A stretch of DNA of 64,000 bases from Corynebacterium guangdongense (GCF_030408915.1 NZ_CP047654.1:2418001-2482000); one strand, 5' to 3'; counted from the stretch's first letter, positions 18,599 to 27,589 are shown. Program-made: numbers and translations. Notes: a model not told the origin generated them from the sequence alone.

Positions 18599-19420
18599 CT
18601 AGTCCTCGATCGGGCGCATGTCCGGGCCCATCCAGGACGGGCGCAGCTCCTCGCGGTGACGGTAGTACTCGCGCTCGCGGAGCATGGAGGCGGCGGACTC
18701 GTCGACGATGACGGTGGCCTTGTCGGCCAGCTGGAGCATGGAGGCCGGAATCGAGGTGGTGATCGGGCCTTCGACCAGGGAATGCACGGCGTAGGCCTTG
18801 TTCTCGCCGGTGGCCAGCAGCACGAGGTGGTCGGCGTCGAGGATGGTGCCCAGGCCCTGGGTGATGGCGTGGGTGGGGACGTCCTCGACGTCGTCCTGGA
18901 AGAAGCGGGCGTTGTCGCGGATGGTCTGCGGGTGCAGCGTCTCGACGCGGGTACGGCCGCGCAGCGGGGAACCCGGCTCGTTGAAGCCGATGTGGCCGTT
19001 GGAGCCGATGCCCAGGATCTGGACGTCGATGCCGCCGGCGGCCTTGATGGCGGCGTCGTAGCGCTCGGCGGCCTTCCATGGCCGGGGGTCCATGCCGTCC
19101 GGGGAGTTCACGGCGTCGTCGGCGATGTCGATGTGCGCGGTGAAGTTGTCGCGGATGAAACGGTAGTAGGACTCCTGGTGCTCGCGTGGCAGGCCGATGT
19201 ACTCGTCCAGGCAGAACGCCGTCAGTCCCGCGAAGCTCAGCCCCTCCTCGCGGTGGCGGCGGATGAGCTCGCGGTACGTGGCCACCGGGGTGGAGCCGGT
19301 GGCCAGTCCCAGCACGCAGGAACGGTCGGGGTTCTGGTTCGTCTTGCGGACGTAGGCGGCGACGATGTCGGCGGCGGCGTCGGCCACCTCGGCAGGGGTG
19401 TCACGGATGAGGATTTCCAT
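18599..19420 (-). CDS. nagB: Glucosamine-6-phosphate deaminase
   Basis: Converts glucosamine-6-phosphate to fructose-6-phosphate and ammonium in amino-sugar catabolism. At 273 residues it has the normal length. Family motifs present: LGLATGSTPVATY near residue 38, FCLDEYIGL (catalytic Asp near residue 72), GIGSNGHIGFNEPGS and HAITQGLGTI. The ATG at 19420 follows GGGGCGC, a weak ribosome-binding site. Unusually for nag genes it stands within the isp-cysS housekeeping cluster, its stop abutting the hydrolase ATG. Confidence 0.94.
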   Translation of the reverse strand: MEILIRDTPAEVADAAADIVAAYVRKTNQNPDRSCVLGLATGSTPVATYRELIRRHREEGLSFAGLTAFCLDEYIGLPREHQESYYRFIRDNFTAHIDIADDAVNSPDGMDPRPWKAAERYDAAIKAAGGIDVQILGIGSNGHIGFNEPGSPLRGRTRVETLHPQTIRDNARFFQDDVEDVPTHAITQGLGTILDADHLVLLATGENKAYAVHSLVEGPITTSIPASMLQLADKATVIVDESAASMLREREYYRHREELRPSWMGPDMRPIED

Positions 19421-19443
19421 GCGCCCCAGCTTAAACCCCGGGC

Positions 19444-19917
19444 CTACGCCTGATACACAAGCGCCGTGGCCACGGCGGCGCGCCCCTCACCCGAACCGGT
19501 GAAGCCCATGTGGTCGGTGGTGGTCGCGGACAGGCTCACCGGGGCGCCGAGGACGGCGCTGAGGTGGGCCTCCGCCTCGGCGCGGCGGGGGCCGAACTTC
19601 GGGGTCTGGCCCACGAGCTGGGCGGCGGCGTTGCCGATGGTGAAGCCGTGGGCGTCGAGGTGCTCCCGCACCTCGCGCAGCAGGCGCTCCCCGGCGACCC
19701 CGTCGTACTCCGGCCGGCCGACGCCGACGAAGGAGCCCAGGTCACCGAGGTTGGCCGCGGAGAGGAGGGCGTCGACGAGCGCGTGGGCGACGACGTCGCC
19801 GTCGGAGTGCCCCTCGCAGCCGTCGACCCCCTCCCACAGCAGGCCGGCGAGCCAGCAGGGTTTGCCCGCCTCGATCTGGTGGGCGTCGAAGGCGATTCCG
19901 GTGCGTGGGATGATCAT
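19444..19917 (-). CDS. ispF: 2-C-methyl-D-erythritol 2,4-cyclodiphosphate synthase
   Basis: MEP-pathway enzyme for isoprenoid precursors, 157 residues. It shows the zinc ligands in FDAHQ (near residue 10; the usual form is G-D-x-H) and [17 protein letters not shown], and the C-terminal [14 protein letters not shown]. Its ATG at 19917 overlaps the ispD stop codon by 4 bp (ATGA), so the two consecutive-pathway genes are translationally coupled. The longer open frame upstream is in the wrong phase of ispD. Confidence 0.95.
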   Translation of the reverse strand: MIIPRTGIAFDAHQIEAGKPCWLAGLLWEGVDGCEGHSDGDVVAHALVDALLSAANLGDLGSFVGVGRPEYDGVAGERLLREVREHLDAHGFTIGNAAAQLVGQTPKFGPRRAEAEAHLSAVLGAPVSLSATTTDHMGFTGSGEGRAAVATALVYQA

Positions 19918-20651
19918 GTGGAAGGGACCTCGAATACTGTCGGTTCGGCTTCGTCGACGATCGTGCGCGCCAGCGTCATGTCGATCGGGGTGGTGACCTT
20001 GAAGGCCATCGGATCGCCCTGCACGCAGGTGACGGACGCGCCGAACCACTCCATCAGGGAGGCGTCGTCGGTGGCCACGAACCCCGGATCCGCGGCGGCG
20101 AAGTAGGCCTCGTTGGCCGCGCGCAGACCGGCCAGGTCGAAGCCCTGCGGGGTCTGCACCGCCCGGAGGCTGGCCCGCTCGGGCGTGTCGACGACGGCGT
20201 CCCCGTCGACGCGTTTGATGGTGTCGGCGACGGGCACCACCGGGATGACGGCGGGCGCGCCGGCCAGGACGGCCCGGGCGACACGCGCTATCAGTCCGGG
20301 CGGGGTCAGCGCGCGGGCGGAGTCGTGGATGAGGACGACGGCGTCCTCGTCAGTGATGGACCGCAGACCGGCCCACACGGAATCGGCGCGTTCTCCCCCG
20401 CCGTGCACGAGCCGGACGGGGATTTCGGCGTCGAGAAGCCCCCGCTTCCCGAGCAGCTCCCGGGCGTAACCGTCCATGTCCGGGCTGACCAGCACGATGA
20501 CCTCGTCGACCACCGCGGAATTGATCATCGCGGTGACGGAACGCTCCACCAGGCTGCGCCCCCGCAGGGTGACGAAGGCCTTCGGGATCTGCCCGCCGAG
20601 ACGGGTGCCCTTGCCGGCGGCCGCGACGAGCCCGATCACGCGCCTGGACAT
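19914..20651 (-). CDS. ispD: 2-C-methyl-D-erythritol 4-phosphate cytidylyltransferase
   Basis: Third MEP-pathway enzyme, 245 residues. The nucleotidyltransferase signature [18 protein letters not shown] is at residues 10-27, followed by [10 protein letters not shown] and PVADTIKRV and the C-terminal [17 protein letters not shown]. The ATG immediately follows the carD stop codon. The carD-ispD-ispF order is conserved in mycobacteria. Confidence 0.95.
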   Translation of the reverse strand: MSRRVIGLVAAAGKGTRLGGQIPKAFVTLRGRSLVERSVTAMINSAVVDEVIVLVSPDMDGYARELLGKRGLLDAEIPVRLVHGGGERADSVWAGLRSITDEDAVVLIHDSARALTPPGLIARVARAVLAGAPAVIPVVPVADTIKRVDGDAVVDTPERASLRAVQTPQGFDLAGLRAANEAYFAAADPGFVATDDASLMEWFGASVTCVQGDPMAFKVTTPIDMTLARTIVDEAEPTVFEVPST

Positions 20652-21236
20652 TTAATCCTCGTCGTCGAAGCTCAGGTCGTCCAGGTCGACGTCGTCGAGG
20701 TCCTCGCCGTCCCTGGCGACGCCGCCCTTCTCCGGGTCGGCGGCGTGACGGGCGATCATCTCGGCCATGTCCTTCTCGAACTGCTCGGCCTTCTTCTCGT
20801 CCACCGGCTGCGCCAGCGCCAGCTCACCGACGAGGATGTGGCGGGCCTTGCCCAGCATGCGCTTCTCGCCGGCGGACAGGCCCTTGGCCTCCTCACGACG
20901 CCACAGGTCGCGCACGACCTCGGCGACCTTGTTGATGTCGCCCGAGGCCAGCCGCTCCTGGTTGGCCTTGTAACGCCGCGACCAGTTGCCGGCCTCCTCG
21001 ACGTCGACCTCACGCAGCACCGAGAAGACCTTGTTCAGGCCGTCCTCGCCGACGACGTCACGCACACCGACGTGGTCGGCGTTCTTCGTGGCGACCCGGA
21101 CAGTCAGATCAGACTGGAGAATACGCAGGACGAGAAACTCGATTTCCTCCCCGTTGATCTCCCGGTACTCCTTACCGGTGATCTTCGCGGCACCGTGGTG
21201 CGGGTAGACCACGATTTCGTCGACCTTGTATTCCAT
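20652..21236 (-). CDS. carD: CarD-family RNA polymerase-binding regulator
   Basis: Essential global regulator in mycobacteria that stabilises RNA polymerase open complexes. The 194-residue protein starts with the Tudor-like RNAP interaction domain ([19 protein letters not shown], residues 1-19) and continues with the helical DNA-binding domain containing [14 protein letters not shown] strongly acidic tail ([17 protein letters not shown]) of about 20 residues is added. The ATG at 21236 follows AAGGAGTGG; longer frames upstream lack a ribosome-binding site. A TAGAAT -10-like element about 150 bp upstream is embedded in a 20-bp inverted repeat. Confidence 0.94.
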   Translation of the reverse strand: MEYKVDEIVVYPHHGAAKITGKEYREINGEEIEFLVLRILQSDLTVRVATKNADHVGVRDVVGEDGLNKVFSVLREVDVEEAGNWSRRYKANQERLASGDINKVAEVVRDLWRREEAKGLSAGEKRMLGKARHILVGELALAQPVDEKKAEQFEKDMAEMIARHAADPEKGGVARDGEDLDDVDLDDLSFDDED

Positions 21237-21569
21237 TCCCACTCCTTCAGCCCGCCACAACGTGGGCAGGCGAGCTCCGGTTGACCTTGCATGCGTCCGC
21301 ACAACCCGACGTCCGCCCCCGACCGGTTCACGACCGGCAGCCTCCGGCCAGGGGTGACGGCATCGGACAGACAATTAGGTGTGCCATTCTACCATGGCAC
21401 CCACCAGCGCATTCCGGCGACCGGCCGGGGCCGGTGCCCCAACCGAAGGTTTGACCCCTCCACCCCCCGCAAAACTGTGAGCCTTTCGGGGAAATCGCGC
21501 CGTACGTCCAGATGTAACTAAGGTGAGTCCGGATACCCTATGACTTTCGTTAGTTCTGGAGGACAACCC
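21237..21569. other. Divergent promoter region carD / lpqE-like gene
   Basis: No gene recognised in these 333 bp. It holds the long carD leader (about 150 nt, ending in AAGGAG), a minus-strand -10 candidate inside the palindrome at 21381-21400, and on the plus strand TACCCT shortly before the lipoprotein gene with TGGAGGA as its ribosome-binding site. Short open frames here lack start signals. Confidence 0.6.
21381..21400. promoter_or_regulatory. Inverted repeat around carD -10 element
   Basis: GTGCCATTCTACCATGGCAC has perfect 7-bp arms and its six-base centre overlaps TAGAAT (minus strand), a plausible -10 of the carD promoter. A protein bound here would block or reposition RNA polymerase. 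Regulator unknown. Confidence 0.4.
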
Positions 21570-22142
21570 GTGAAGTCCCTGACGTCGGCCGCTCGCCGCG
21601 GTGGCATCATCACCGTCGCCGCTGTTTCCACCCTGGCCCTGACCGCGTGCTCCGCAGGTCAGATCACCCAGACCTCGTCGAAGGTGGTTGCCGTCGACGG
21701 TGCCACCGCCCACAGCGAGAACGACGAAGTCTCCGTCCTGGATGTCACCGTCCTGCTCAACGACCAGACCGGCGACGCCGCCCTGAAGTTCACCGCCACC
21801 AACCAGGACCCCTCCCTGGCCGAGCACACCCTCGAATCGGTCTCCGTGGACGGCCAGAATGTCCAGATCAGCGCCGGGCCGATCGCCCACAACTGCACGC
21901 TCGTCGCCGACTCCCAGGAGAACATCGACGCCATGCCGGATCCGGAGGGCACCTCCTCCTGCACCCAGCAGATCGCCACCCCGATCGAGAACCAGGACTT
22001 CGCCTACGGCGGCCAGGTCCCGGTCGAGTTCGTCTTCGACACCGGTGCCCTTCAGGTCCAGGCCCCCGTCTCCGCCCAGCACGTGCCGTCCGGCCAGGTC
22101 GAGCGCGACTACGGCCAGGGCACCGAGGAAGAGCAGCACTAA
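21570..22142 (+). CDS. LpqE-like lipoprotein
   Basis: A 190-residue exported lipoprotein. Signal peptide with lipobox LTAC near residue 24, followed by a small beta-rich domain (VSVLDVTVLLNDQTGDAALKF, VQISAGPIAHNC) similar in layout to mycobacterial LpqE, which also lies divergently next to carD; the assignment therefore rests mostly on synteny. Two further cysteines (in HNCTL and SSCTQ) could form a disulfide. The GTG at 21570 follows TGGAGGA; an upstream ATG at 21540 is less well placed. A strong terminator follows. Confidence 0.78.
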   Translation: MKSLTSAARRGGIITVAAVSTLALTACSAGQITQTSSKVVAVDGATAHSENDEVSVLDVTVLLNDQTGDAALKFTATNQDPSLAEHTLESVSVDGQNVQISAGPIAHNCTLVADSQENIDAMPDPEGTSSCTQQIATPIENQDFAYGGQVPVEFVFDTGALQVQAPVSAQHVPSGQVERDYGQGTEEEQH

Positions 22143-22152
22143 CCTCCTCCCC

Positions 22153-22191
22153 GACACCACCCGGTCCCGCACCGGGTGGTGTCGTGTTTTC
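22153..22191 (+). terminator. Intrinsic terminator after lpqE-like gene
   Basis: A 14-bp perfect stem (22153-22166 with 22172-22185), loop CCCGC, followed by TGTTTT. It begins 10 bp after the lipoprotein stop codon. Confidence 0.85.
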
Positions 22192-22326
22192 CGGGGTGCC
22201 CGGCTTCGGGTGCCGGCGTGGTGGGGCCCGGTTTCGCGGCGCCGGGCCGCACTCTGACCGCCCCGGATTCCCGGGCGAAACCGCTGCTGAGGGCCGTGTC
22301 GGGGTGGTGGCCTAGAGTAATGCCCC

Positions 22327-23724
22327 ATGGCGAAGAAGCAGCGAAGCATCCACACCTGTTCGGAGTGCGGTTACGCCTCCCCGAAGTGGCTGGGCAGGTG
22401 CCCGGACTGCGGTTCCTGGGGCACCCTGCAGGAGTCCGCCGCGCCCACGGCCGCCCGCGGCGGCAGCGCGGCCACCGCGGCGCTGACGGGTGCGGTGCCC
22501 AGGGGCCTGACCCCGACCGCCCCGGCGCAGCCGATCACGAAGATCGACGCCTCGACGGCCACGTCGGTTCCCTCGGGCATCCGCGAGCTGGACCGGGTGC
22601 TGGGCCGGGGCGTGGTCCCGGGCTCGGTGGTGCTGATGGCGGGCGAGCCGGGCGTGGGCAAGTCCACGCTGCTGCTGGAGGTCGCCTCCAAGTGGGCGGC
22701 GCAGGAGCGCACCGCCCTCTACGTCACCGCCGAAGAGTCCGCCGGGCAGGTCCGCGCCCGCGCCGAACGCACCGGTGCGCTGCATGACACCCTCTACCTG
22801 GCGGCGGAATCGAACCTCGACGTCATCTTCGGCCATGTCGAGCAGCTCAAGCCCTCGCTGATCATCATCGACTCGGTGCAGACGATGCACGCGGCGGGCG
22901 TGGAGGGCGTGGCCGGCGGCGTCGCCCAGTCCCGCGCCGTCACCGCGGCGCTGACCACGCTGGCCAAGACGACGGGCATCCCCATCCTGCTGGTCGGCCA
23001 CGTCACCAAGGACGGCAACGTCGCCGGTCCGCGCGTGCTGGAGCACCTGGTGGACGTCGTCCTCAACTTCGAGGGGGACCGCCAGACGAGCCTGCGCATG
23101 CTGCGCGGCATCAAGAACCGCTTCGGCGCCACCGATGAGGTGGGCTGTTTCGAGCAGACAGCGGAGGGCATCCGGGAGGTGCCGGATCCGTCCGGGCTCT
23201 TCCTCTCCCACCGGGGCCGGACCCCGGACGGCTCGGCGGTGACGGTGGCCATGGACGGGGTGCGCCCGCTGCTGGCGGAGGTCCAGGCGCTGACGGTGGA
23301 TCCGGTGGCGAAGAATCCGCGCCGGGTGGTCACCGGCCTGGACGTCAACCGCGTGCCGATGGTGCTGGCGGTGCTGCAGGCCCGGGCCGGGCAGCGCACC
23401 AATGACAAGGACGCCTACCTGGCCACGGTCGGCGGCATGAAGATTCAGGAGACGGCGACGGACCTGGCGGTGGCGCTGGCCACGTGGTCTTCGCTGCACG
23501 AGCGCCCGTTGCCGCCGAAGACCGTCGTCATCGGCGAGGTCGGTCTGGCCGGTGAGCTGAGGCGGGTCCCCAACCTGACCCGTCGCCTCAGCGAGGCCGC
23601 CCGGTTGGGCTACGAGCACGCCGTCGTCCCGGCCGGGGAGAAACTGTCGGTCGAGGGCATGCGGGTGTCGCAGTGCGCCACGCTGGCGGAGGCGATCACC
23701 GCGGTGGACGGGCGCCGTTCCTAG
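22327..23724 (+). CDS. radA: DNA repair protein RadA
   Basis: RecA-like branch-migration factor of 465 residues involved in recombinational repair. N-terminal four-cysteine zinc finger (CSECGYASPKWLGRCPDC, residues 10-27), Walker A GEPGVGKST near residue 105, the RadA-specific KNRFG motif near residue 258, and a C-terminal Lon protease-like domain (from about residue 290) with GEVGLAGELR. The ATG at 22327 starts a single gene; disA follows in the same direction about 390 bp downstream, an order conserved in actinobacteria. Confidence 0.96.
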   Translation: MAKKQRSIHTCSECGYASPKWLGRCPDCGSWGTLQESAAPTAARGGSAATAALTGAVPRGLTPTAPAQPITKIDASTATSVPSGIRELDRVLGRGVVPGSVVLMAGEPGVGKSTLLLEVASKWAAQERTALYVTAEESAGQVRARAERTGALHDTLYLAAESNLDVIFGHVEQLKPSLIIIDSVQTMHAAGVEGVAGGVAQSRAVTAALTTLAKTTGIPILLVGHVTKDGNVAGPRVLEHLVDVVLNFEGDRQTSLRMLRGIKNRFGATDEVGCFEQTAEGIREVPDPSGLFLSHRGRTPDGSAVTVAMDGVRPLLAEVQALTVDPVAKNPRRVVTGLDVNRVPMVLAVLQARAGQRTNDKDAYLATVGGMKIQETATDLAVALATWSSLHERPLPPKTVVIGEVGLAGELRRVPNLTRRLSEAARLGYEHAVVPAGEKLSVEGMRVSQCATLAEAITAVDGRRS

Positions 23725-23738
23725 GCCGGGAAAAGGAT

Positions 23739-23770
23739 GTCGCCGGCCTCCCCCGAGTGAGGCCGGCGAC
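23739..23770 (-). terminator. Intrinsic terminator after 49-residue peptide gene
   Basis: Perfect 12-bp stem GTCGCCGGCCTC/GAGGCCGGCGAC with an 8-nt loop, followed on the minus strand by ATCCTTTTCC. It lies 22 bp beyond the stop of the small minus-strand gene and may also stop radA transcripts. Confidence 0.8.
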
Positions 23771-23792
23771 GGCGCCTGCGGACACAGGCGGC

Positions 23793-23942
23793 CTAGAAGT
23801 AGGAGATGACCTGGCCGATCAGGGCGTCGACGGCCGGAATCGGGTTGAGGATGCCGGTGAGGCGGCCGAAGGTGTAGGCGCCGAGGGAGCTCAGGCCGGT
23901 GGAGACGGAGGACAGGGCGAGAGAAATCAGGGTGGAACTCAT
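23793..23942 (-). CDS. 49-residue amphipathic/hydrophobic peptide
   Basis: Reading the minus strand, ATG at 23942 preceded by AAGGAG at the right distance opens a 49-codon frame ending in TAG, followed by a strong terminator, so this looks like a genuine single-gene unit. The peptide starts MSSTLISLALSSVSTG, has no charged residues until an Arg near 27 and an Asp near 39, and ends in an aromatic (SYF). No signal peptide. Short, signal-less, hydrophobic peptides of 45-60 residues form the PorA/PorH cell-wall channels of corynebacteria, so a channel or membrane-active role is possible, but I find no clear match and treat the function as unknown. Confidence 0.72.
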   Translation of the reverse strand: MSSTLISLALSSVSTGLSSLGAYTFGRLTGILNPIPAVDALIGQVISYF

Positions 23943-24110
23943 GGGGTGCTCCTTGGATTGAGTGAGGTGGTTGCGCGGGATGGGTTACCGCCCTCTCAGG
24001 CTAGGAAAGGTCCGCAGCCTTCGCCCAGCAAACACACATGTTGACCACCTGGCCATGCGTTCGGATACCCCCGCCGGTCACAACCGCCCCGCGAGTAGCA
24101 TTGCTTAACT

Positions 24111-25181
24111 ATGAAGGAACCCGAGCCCCCCGCCTCCTGCCCGACCCTCGAGGAGACGCTGCAGCAGCTCGCTCCGGGCACCCCGCTGCGTGACGCGCTC
24201 GAGCGCATCCAGCGCGGCCGCACCGGTGCGCTGATCGTCATCGGGGACGGTCCGGAGGTCACTCAGCTGACCGACGGCGGCATCGAGTTCGACGTGGCCT
24301 TCGCCCCCACCCTGCTGCGGGAGCTGTCCAAGATGGACGGCGCGGTCGTGCTCTCCGACGACGCGACCCGGATCCGCCGGGCGAACGTCCAGATGATGCC
24401 CTCCCCCGTCTACCCGACCTCCGAGTCCGGCACCCGCCACCGCTCCGCCGAGCGCACCGCGCTGCAGACCGGGCGCCCGGTGATCGCGGTGAGCCAGTCG
24501 ATGAACATCATCACCCTCTACGTGGACGGCCGGCGCCACGTGCTCGAGGAGCCGACGACGATCATGACCCGCGCCAACCAGGCCATCAGCATCATGGAGC
24601 GCTACCGCACCCGCCTGGACGCGGCGAACCAGCGCCTCTTCGCCTCGGAGGTGGGCAACTACGCCACGGTCAACGCGGTGGTCTCGGTGCTGCGCCGGGA
24701 GTTCCTGCTCAAGCGGGTCGGCCTGGATCTGGACCGGGACGTGCTCGGCCTGGGCACCGACGGCCGGCAAATCTCCCTGCAGCTCAACGAATTGCGCGGC
24801 GACAACGACCGCGAGATCGAGATGCTGCTGCGCGACTATGTCGTGGCCGACGGGGTCCCCGACGATGAGAAGATCCGGCAGGTCCTGGCCACCCTCGACG
24901 AGCTCTCCGACGAGGACCTCCTCAGCTCCAGCGTGGTCGCCCGCCAGCTGGGCCTGCCCGCCACGGAGGAGGCGCTGACCCAGTGGATCCTGCCCCGCGG
25001 TTACCGGGCGCTCTCGCGGATCCCGCGTGTCCAGATGTTTCTCATGGACAAGATCGTCGGCCATTTCGGTGACGTGCAGACCCTGCTCAGGGCCTCGGAG
25101 GAGGACATCGCGAACGTCGAGAACGTCGGCGCGCTGTGGGCACGGCACGTCAGCGAGGGGCTGGAGCGCGTGCGCCGATAA
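24111..25181 (+). CDS. disA: Diadenylate cyclase DisA
   Basis: Makes cyclic di-AMP from two ATP and scans DNA; the octameric enzyme couples genome integrity or osmotic state to c-di-AMP level. The 356-residue protein has the DAC domain with both catalytic motifs, DGA at residues 76-78 and RHR at residues 109-111, a helical linker, and a C-terminal helix-hairpin-helix domain (VENVGALWARHVSEGLERV) for branched DNA. It stands downstream of radA, as in other actinobacteria. The ATG at 24111 has only a weak Shine-Dalgarno. Confidence 0.96.
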   Translation: MKEPEPPASCPTLEETLQQLAPGTPLRDALERIQRGRTGALIVIGDGPEVTQLTDGGIEFDVAFAPTLLRELSKMDGAVVLSDDATRIRRANVQMMPSPVYPTSESGTRHRSAERTALQTGRPVIAVSQSMNIITLYVDGRRHVLEEPTTIMTRANQAISIMERYRTRLDAANQRLFASEVGNYATVNAVVSVLRREFLLKRVGLDLDRDVLGLGTDGRQISLQLNELRGDNDREIEMLLRDYVVADGVPDDEKIRQVLATLDELSDEDLLSSSVVARQLGLPATEEALTQWILPRGYRALSRIPRVQMFLMDKIVGHFGDVQTLLRASEEDIANVENVGALWARHVSEGLERVRR

Positions 25182-25187
25182 GCGGGC

Positions 25188-25949
25188 TCAGGCCAGGTTG
25201 AAGGTGTGCGCCGGCGAGGGGTTGTCGCCCACGACGGCGTGCAGGAAGTAGCTGCCGCTCGGCACGGCCGGCCGGGAGTTGCACTGGCCCGGCGCGGAGA
25301 CGCGGCGGGACCAGACGGCCTCGAAGTAGCGCTCGGAGCCGGACTCGAAGGTCTGCTCGCCGGACTCGACCGGCTCGAAGCAGTCGGTGTCGGACCAGAT
25401 GCGCTCATTGGTGGCCAGGTCGTAGACCTCGAAGCGCAGGGACGCCTCGTCCAGGTCGATCTCGCAGTCGGCGGCGGTGGGGTTGGCGACAGTCATGTAG
25501 AAGGTCGGCTGCGCCTCGGCGGGGTAGGTCGCCTGGTCGCTGGAGGCGGTGATGAGGAGGTCGCTGAGCTCGCAGGAGGTGCGGCTCCGGTCGACCGCGG
25601 TGGAGGGCTTCGCCGCTTCCGACTCCGGGGCGTCCGGGTAGGGCGACTCCTCCTCCTCGTTGGCCGGGGCCTTCTTCTCCGTCTCCTCCGGTGTGGCGGA
25701 GGTGGAGGCGGGAGTGGCGGAGGAGGTGGTCTCCTCCGGGGTGGAGGTCTCCGGGGCGGCGATCGAGGTCGTCTGCTCGGCCGCCACGGTGCCGGCGCCG
25801 GGGTCCTGCTGCGCGGTCTCCCCGTCGCCGCCGATGGCGGTCAGCAGCCAGATCAGCAGCCCGACGACGAGCACGATGACGACCACCGCGGCCGCACGGC
25901 GGCGCTGGTAGTACTTCTCCGGGAGTCGGTTCGGGCTGCGCTTGGTCAC
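25188..25949 (-). CDS. Membrane-anchored protein with low-complexity linker
   Basis: A 253-residue protein: short basic cytoplasmic N-terminus (EKYYQRRR), one transmembrane helix at about residues 20-40, a roughly 75-residue Thr/Ser/Pro/Glu-rich linker, and a C-terminal extracellular domain with four cysteines (SCELSD, ADCEID, DCFEPV, GQCNSR). It occupies the position of Rv3587c between disA and carbonic anhydrase in M. tuberculosis and has the same layout. Function unknown to me. Convergent with disA (6 bp between stops). Confidence 0.82.
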   Translation of the reverse strand: MTKRSPNRLPEKYYQRRRAAAVVVIVLVVGLLIWLLTAIGGDGETAQQDPGAGTVAAEQTTSIAAPETSTPEETTSSATPASTSATPEETEKKAPANEEEESPYPDAPESEAAKPSTAVDRSRTSCELSDLLITASSDQATYPAEAQPTFYMTVANPTAADCEIDLDEASLRFEVYDLATNERIWSDTDCFEPVESGEQTFESGSERYFEAVWSRRVSAPGQCNSRPAVPSGSYFLHAVVGDNPSPAHTFNLA

Positions 25950-26010
25950 GCATCCAAGTCTAGGGCGAACCCGCGGTCCGGATCTGCAAGGTGGCTTGGG
26001 CGTGTCCTCT

Positions 26011-26655
26011 TCAAAGCAGCTCGGGACCGACGTCGATGCCGTGGCCGGCGACGGCCTCGACCAGGCCGTCCTCGAGGAGGTAGCGGGCGGCGACGACGCC
26101 GACCTCGCCGCTGGTGACCTTGGAACGCAGTCTCGGCATCCGCTGCATCAGTTGACTGGCGACCTCGGCGGCGTGGCGGCGCTCGAACTCGAAGACCTCC
26201 TTCTTGCCCTCCGCCCGCGCCATGAGGATGGAGGGGGAGACGCGCTCGACGAGGACGCGGCGGTGGTCGTCGGGGATGCTGCCGGCCTCGAGGGCGTTGA
26301 CGCTGGCGGCGACGGCGCCGCAGGACTCGTGGCTGAGGACGATGACCAGCGGCACCTCGAGGGCGTTGACCGCGAACGAGATCGAGCCCATGACGGACTC
26401 GCCGAGGATCGGGCCGGCGGTGCGGACGACGAAGACGTCACCGAGGCCGGCGTCGAAGATCAGCTCGACGGGCACCCGGGAGTCGGAGCAGGCGATGATG
26501 ACGGCGCTGGGGTTCTGGCCGCCGGTGAGCTGGGAGCGTCGGGCCTCGTCGAGGTGCGGGTGGCTCGAGGTGCCGCTGGCGAATCGGCGGTTGCCGGCGA
26601 TGAGCTGGTCCCACGCTTGTTGGGGGGTGAGGGTGCTGGGGTTCTCGGTTTCCAT
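26011..26655 (-). CDS. Beta-class carbonic anhydrase
   Basis: Interconverts carbon dioxide and bicarbonate, supporting carboxylation reactions. In the 214-residue product the zinc ligands and catalytic dyad are visible: Cys56 and Asp58 in ACSDSR, and His109/Cys112 in SHESCG. The order disA, membrane protein, carbonic anhydrase, mutY matches M. tuberculosis (canB region) and C. glutamicum (bca), so it is probably the main housekeeping beta-CA. The ATG at 26655 follows a weak purine stretch. Confidence 0.94.
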   Translation of the reverse strand: METENPSTLTPQQAWDQLIAGNRRFASGTSSHPHLDEARRSQLTGGQNPSAVIIACSDSRVPVELIFDAGLGDVFVVRTAGPILGESVMGSISFAVNALEVPLVIVLSHESCGAVAASVNALEAGSIPDDHRRVLVERVSPSILMARAEGKKEVFEFERRHAAEVASQLMQRMPRLRSKVTSGEVGVVAARYLLEDGLVEAVAGHGIDVGPELL

Positions 26656-26707
26656 GGGGATTATTCAATCATGGCTTTGATTGCCGGCGCGATAGACTAT
26701 GCCGTTT

Positions 26708-27589
26708 ATGAGCACCCTTGACACCGACCCCCTGCTCCCCTGGTTCCGGGAAAGCGCCCGTGACCTGCCGTGGCGGGAGCCCGGCACCAGCGCGTGGGGG
26801 ATCCTGCTCAGTGAGGTGATGAGCCACCAGACGCCGGTCGCCCGTGTGGCCCCGATCTGGCTGGAGTGGATGCAGCGGTGGCCGACCCCGGCGGATTTCG
26901 CCGCCGCCGGCCGTGACGAGGTGCTGCGCGCCTGGGGCAAGCTGGGGTATCCGCGCCGGGCGCTGCGGCTGCACGAGTGCGCCGGGGTGATCGTCGAGAA
27001 GCATGGCGGTCGGGTCCCCGCCGAGGTTGAGGAACTGCTGGCGCTGCCGGGCATCGGCGACTACACCGCCCGCGCGGTCGCCTGCTTCCACTTCGGCCGG
27101 AACGTTCCGGTGGTCGATACCAACGTCCGCCGCGTCTACGAGCGGGCGGTGGAGGGCAATTTCCTGCAGCCGCCGGCGTCGAAAAGCGAGCTGGCGAAGG
27201 TCGCGGCGGTGCTGCCCGAGGACGGCACCGGCCCCACCGTCTCCGCGGCGCTGATGGAGCTGGGCGCGCTGGTGTGTGTGGCCCGTGCCCCGCGTTGCGG
27301 GCAGTGCCCGCTTGTCGACGCCTGCGCCTGGCAGCGCGCCGGCCGACCCGAGCCCGCGGCCGCCGAGCTGGCGAAGGCGAAGTCACGGGTGCAGAAATTC
27401 GCCGGCACCGACCGTCAGGTGCGGGGGCTGATCATGGACGTGCTGCGCGGTGCGGAGGCCCCGGTGGCGAAATCGGCCATCGACGTGGTCTGGCCGGATG
27501 AGGCGCAGCGCTCCCGCGCGCTGTTCTCCCTGCTGGCGGACGGGCTGGCGGAGCAGGACGAGGCCGGCTACTTCCACCTGCCGCGGTAG
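26708..27589 (+). CDS. mutY: A/G-specific adenine DNA glycosylase
   Basis: Removes adenine mispaired with 8-oxoguanine. From ATG 26708 the protein has 293 residues. Visible features: catalytic Glu region SEVMSHQTPVARV, helix-hairpin-helix LLALPGIGDYTARAV with the catalytic Asp in VVDTNVRRV, and the [4Fe-4S] ligands C-x6-C-x2-C-x5-C in VCVARAPRCGQCPLVDAC. It is shorter than E. coli MutY and appears to have a reduced C-terminal NUDIX-like domain, as in mycobacterial homologues. An upstream in-frame ATG at 26699 is the alternative start. Its 3' end overlaps a DUF4236 gene on the other strand. Confidence 0.93.
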   Translation: MSTLDTDPLLPWFRESARDLPWREPGTSAWGILLSEVMSHQTPVARVAPIWLEWMQRWPTPADFAAAGRDEVLRAWGKLGYPRRALRLHECAGVIVEKHGGRVPAEVEELLALPGIGDYTARAVACFHFGRNVPVVDTNVRRVYERAVEGNFLQPPASKSELAKVAAVLPEDGTGPTVSAALMELGALVCVARAPRCGQCPLVDACAWQRAGRPEPAAAELAKAKSRVQKFAGTDRQVRGLIMDVLRGAEAPVAKSAIDVVWPDEAQRSRALFSLLADGLAEQDEAGYFHLPR

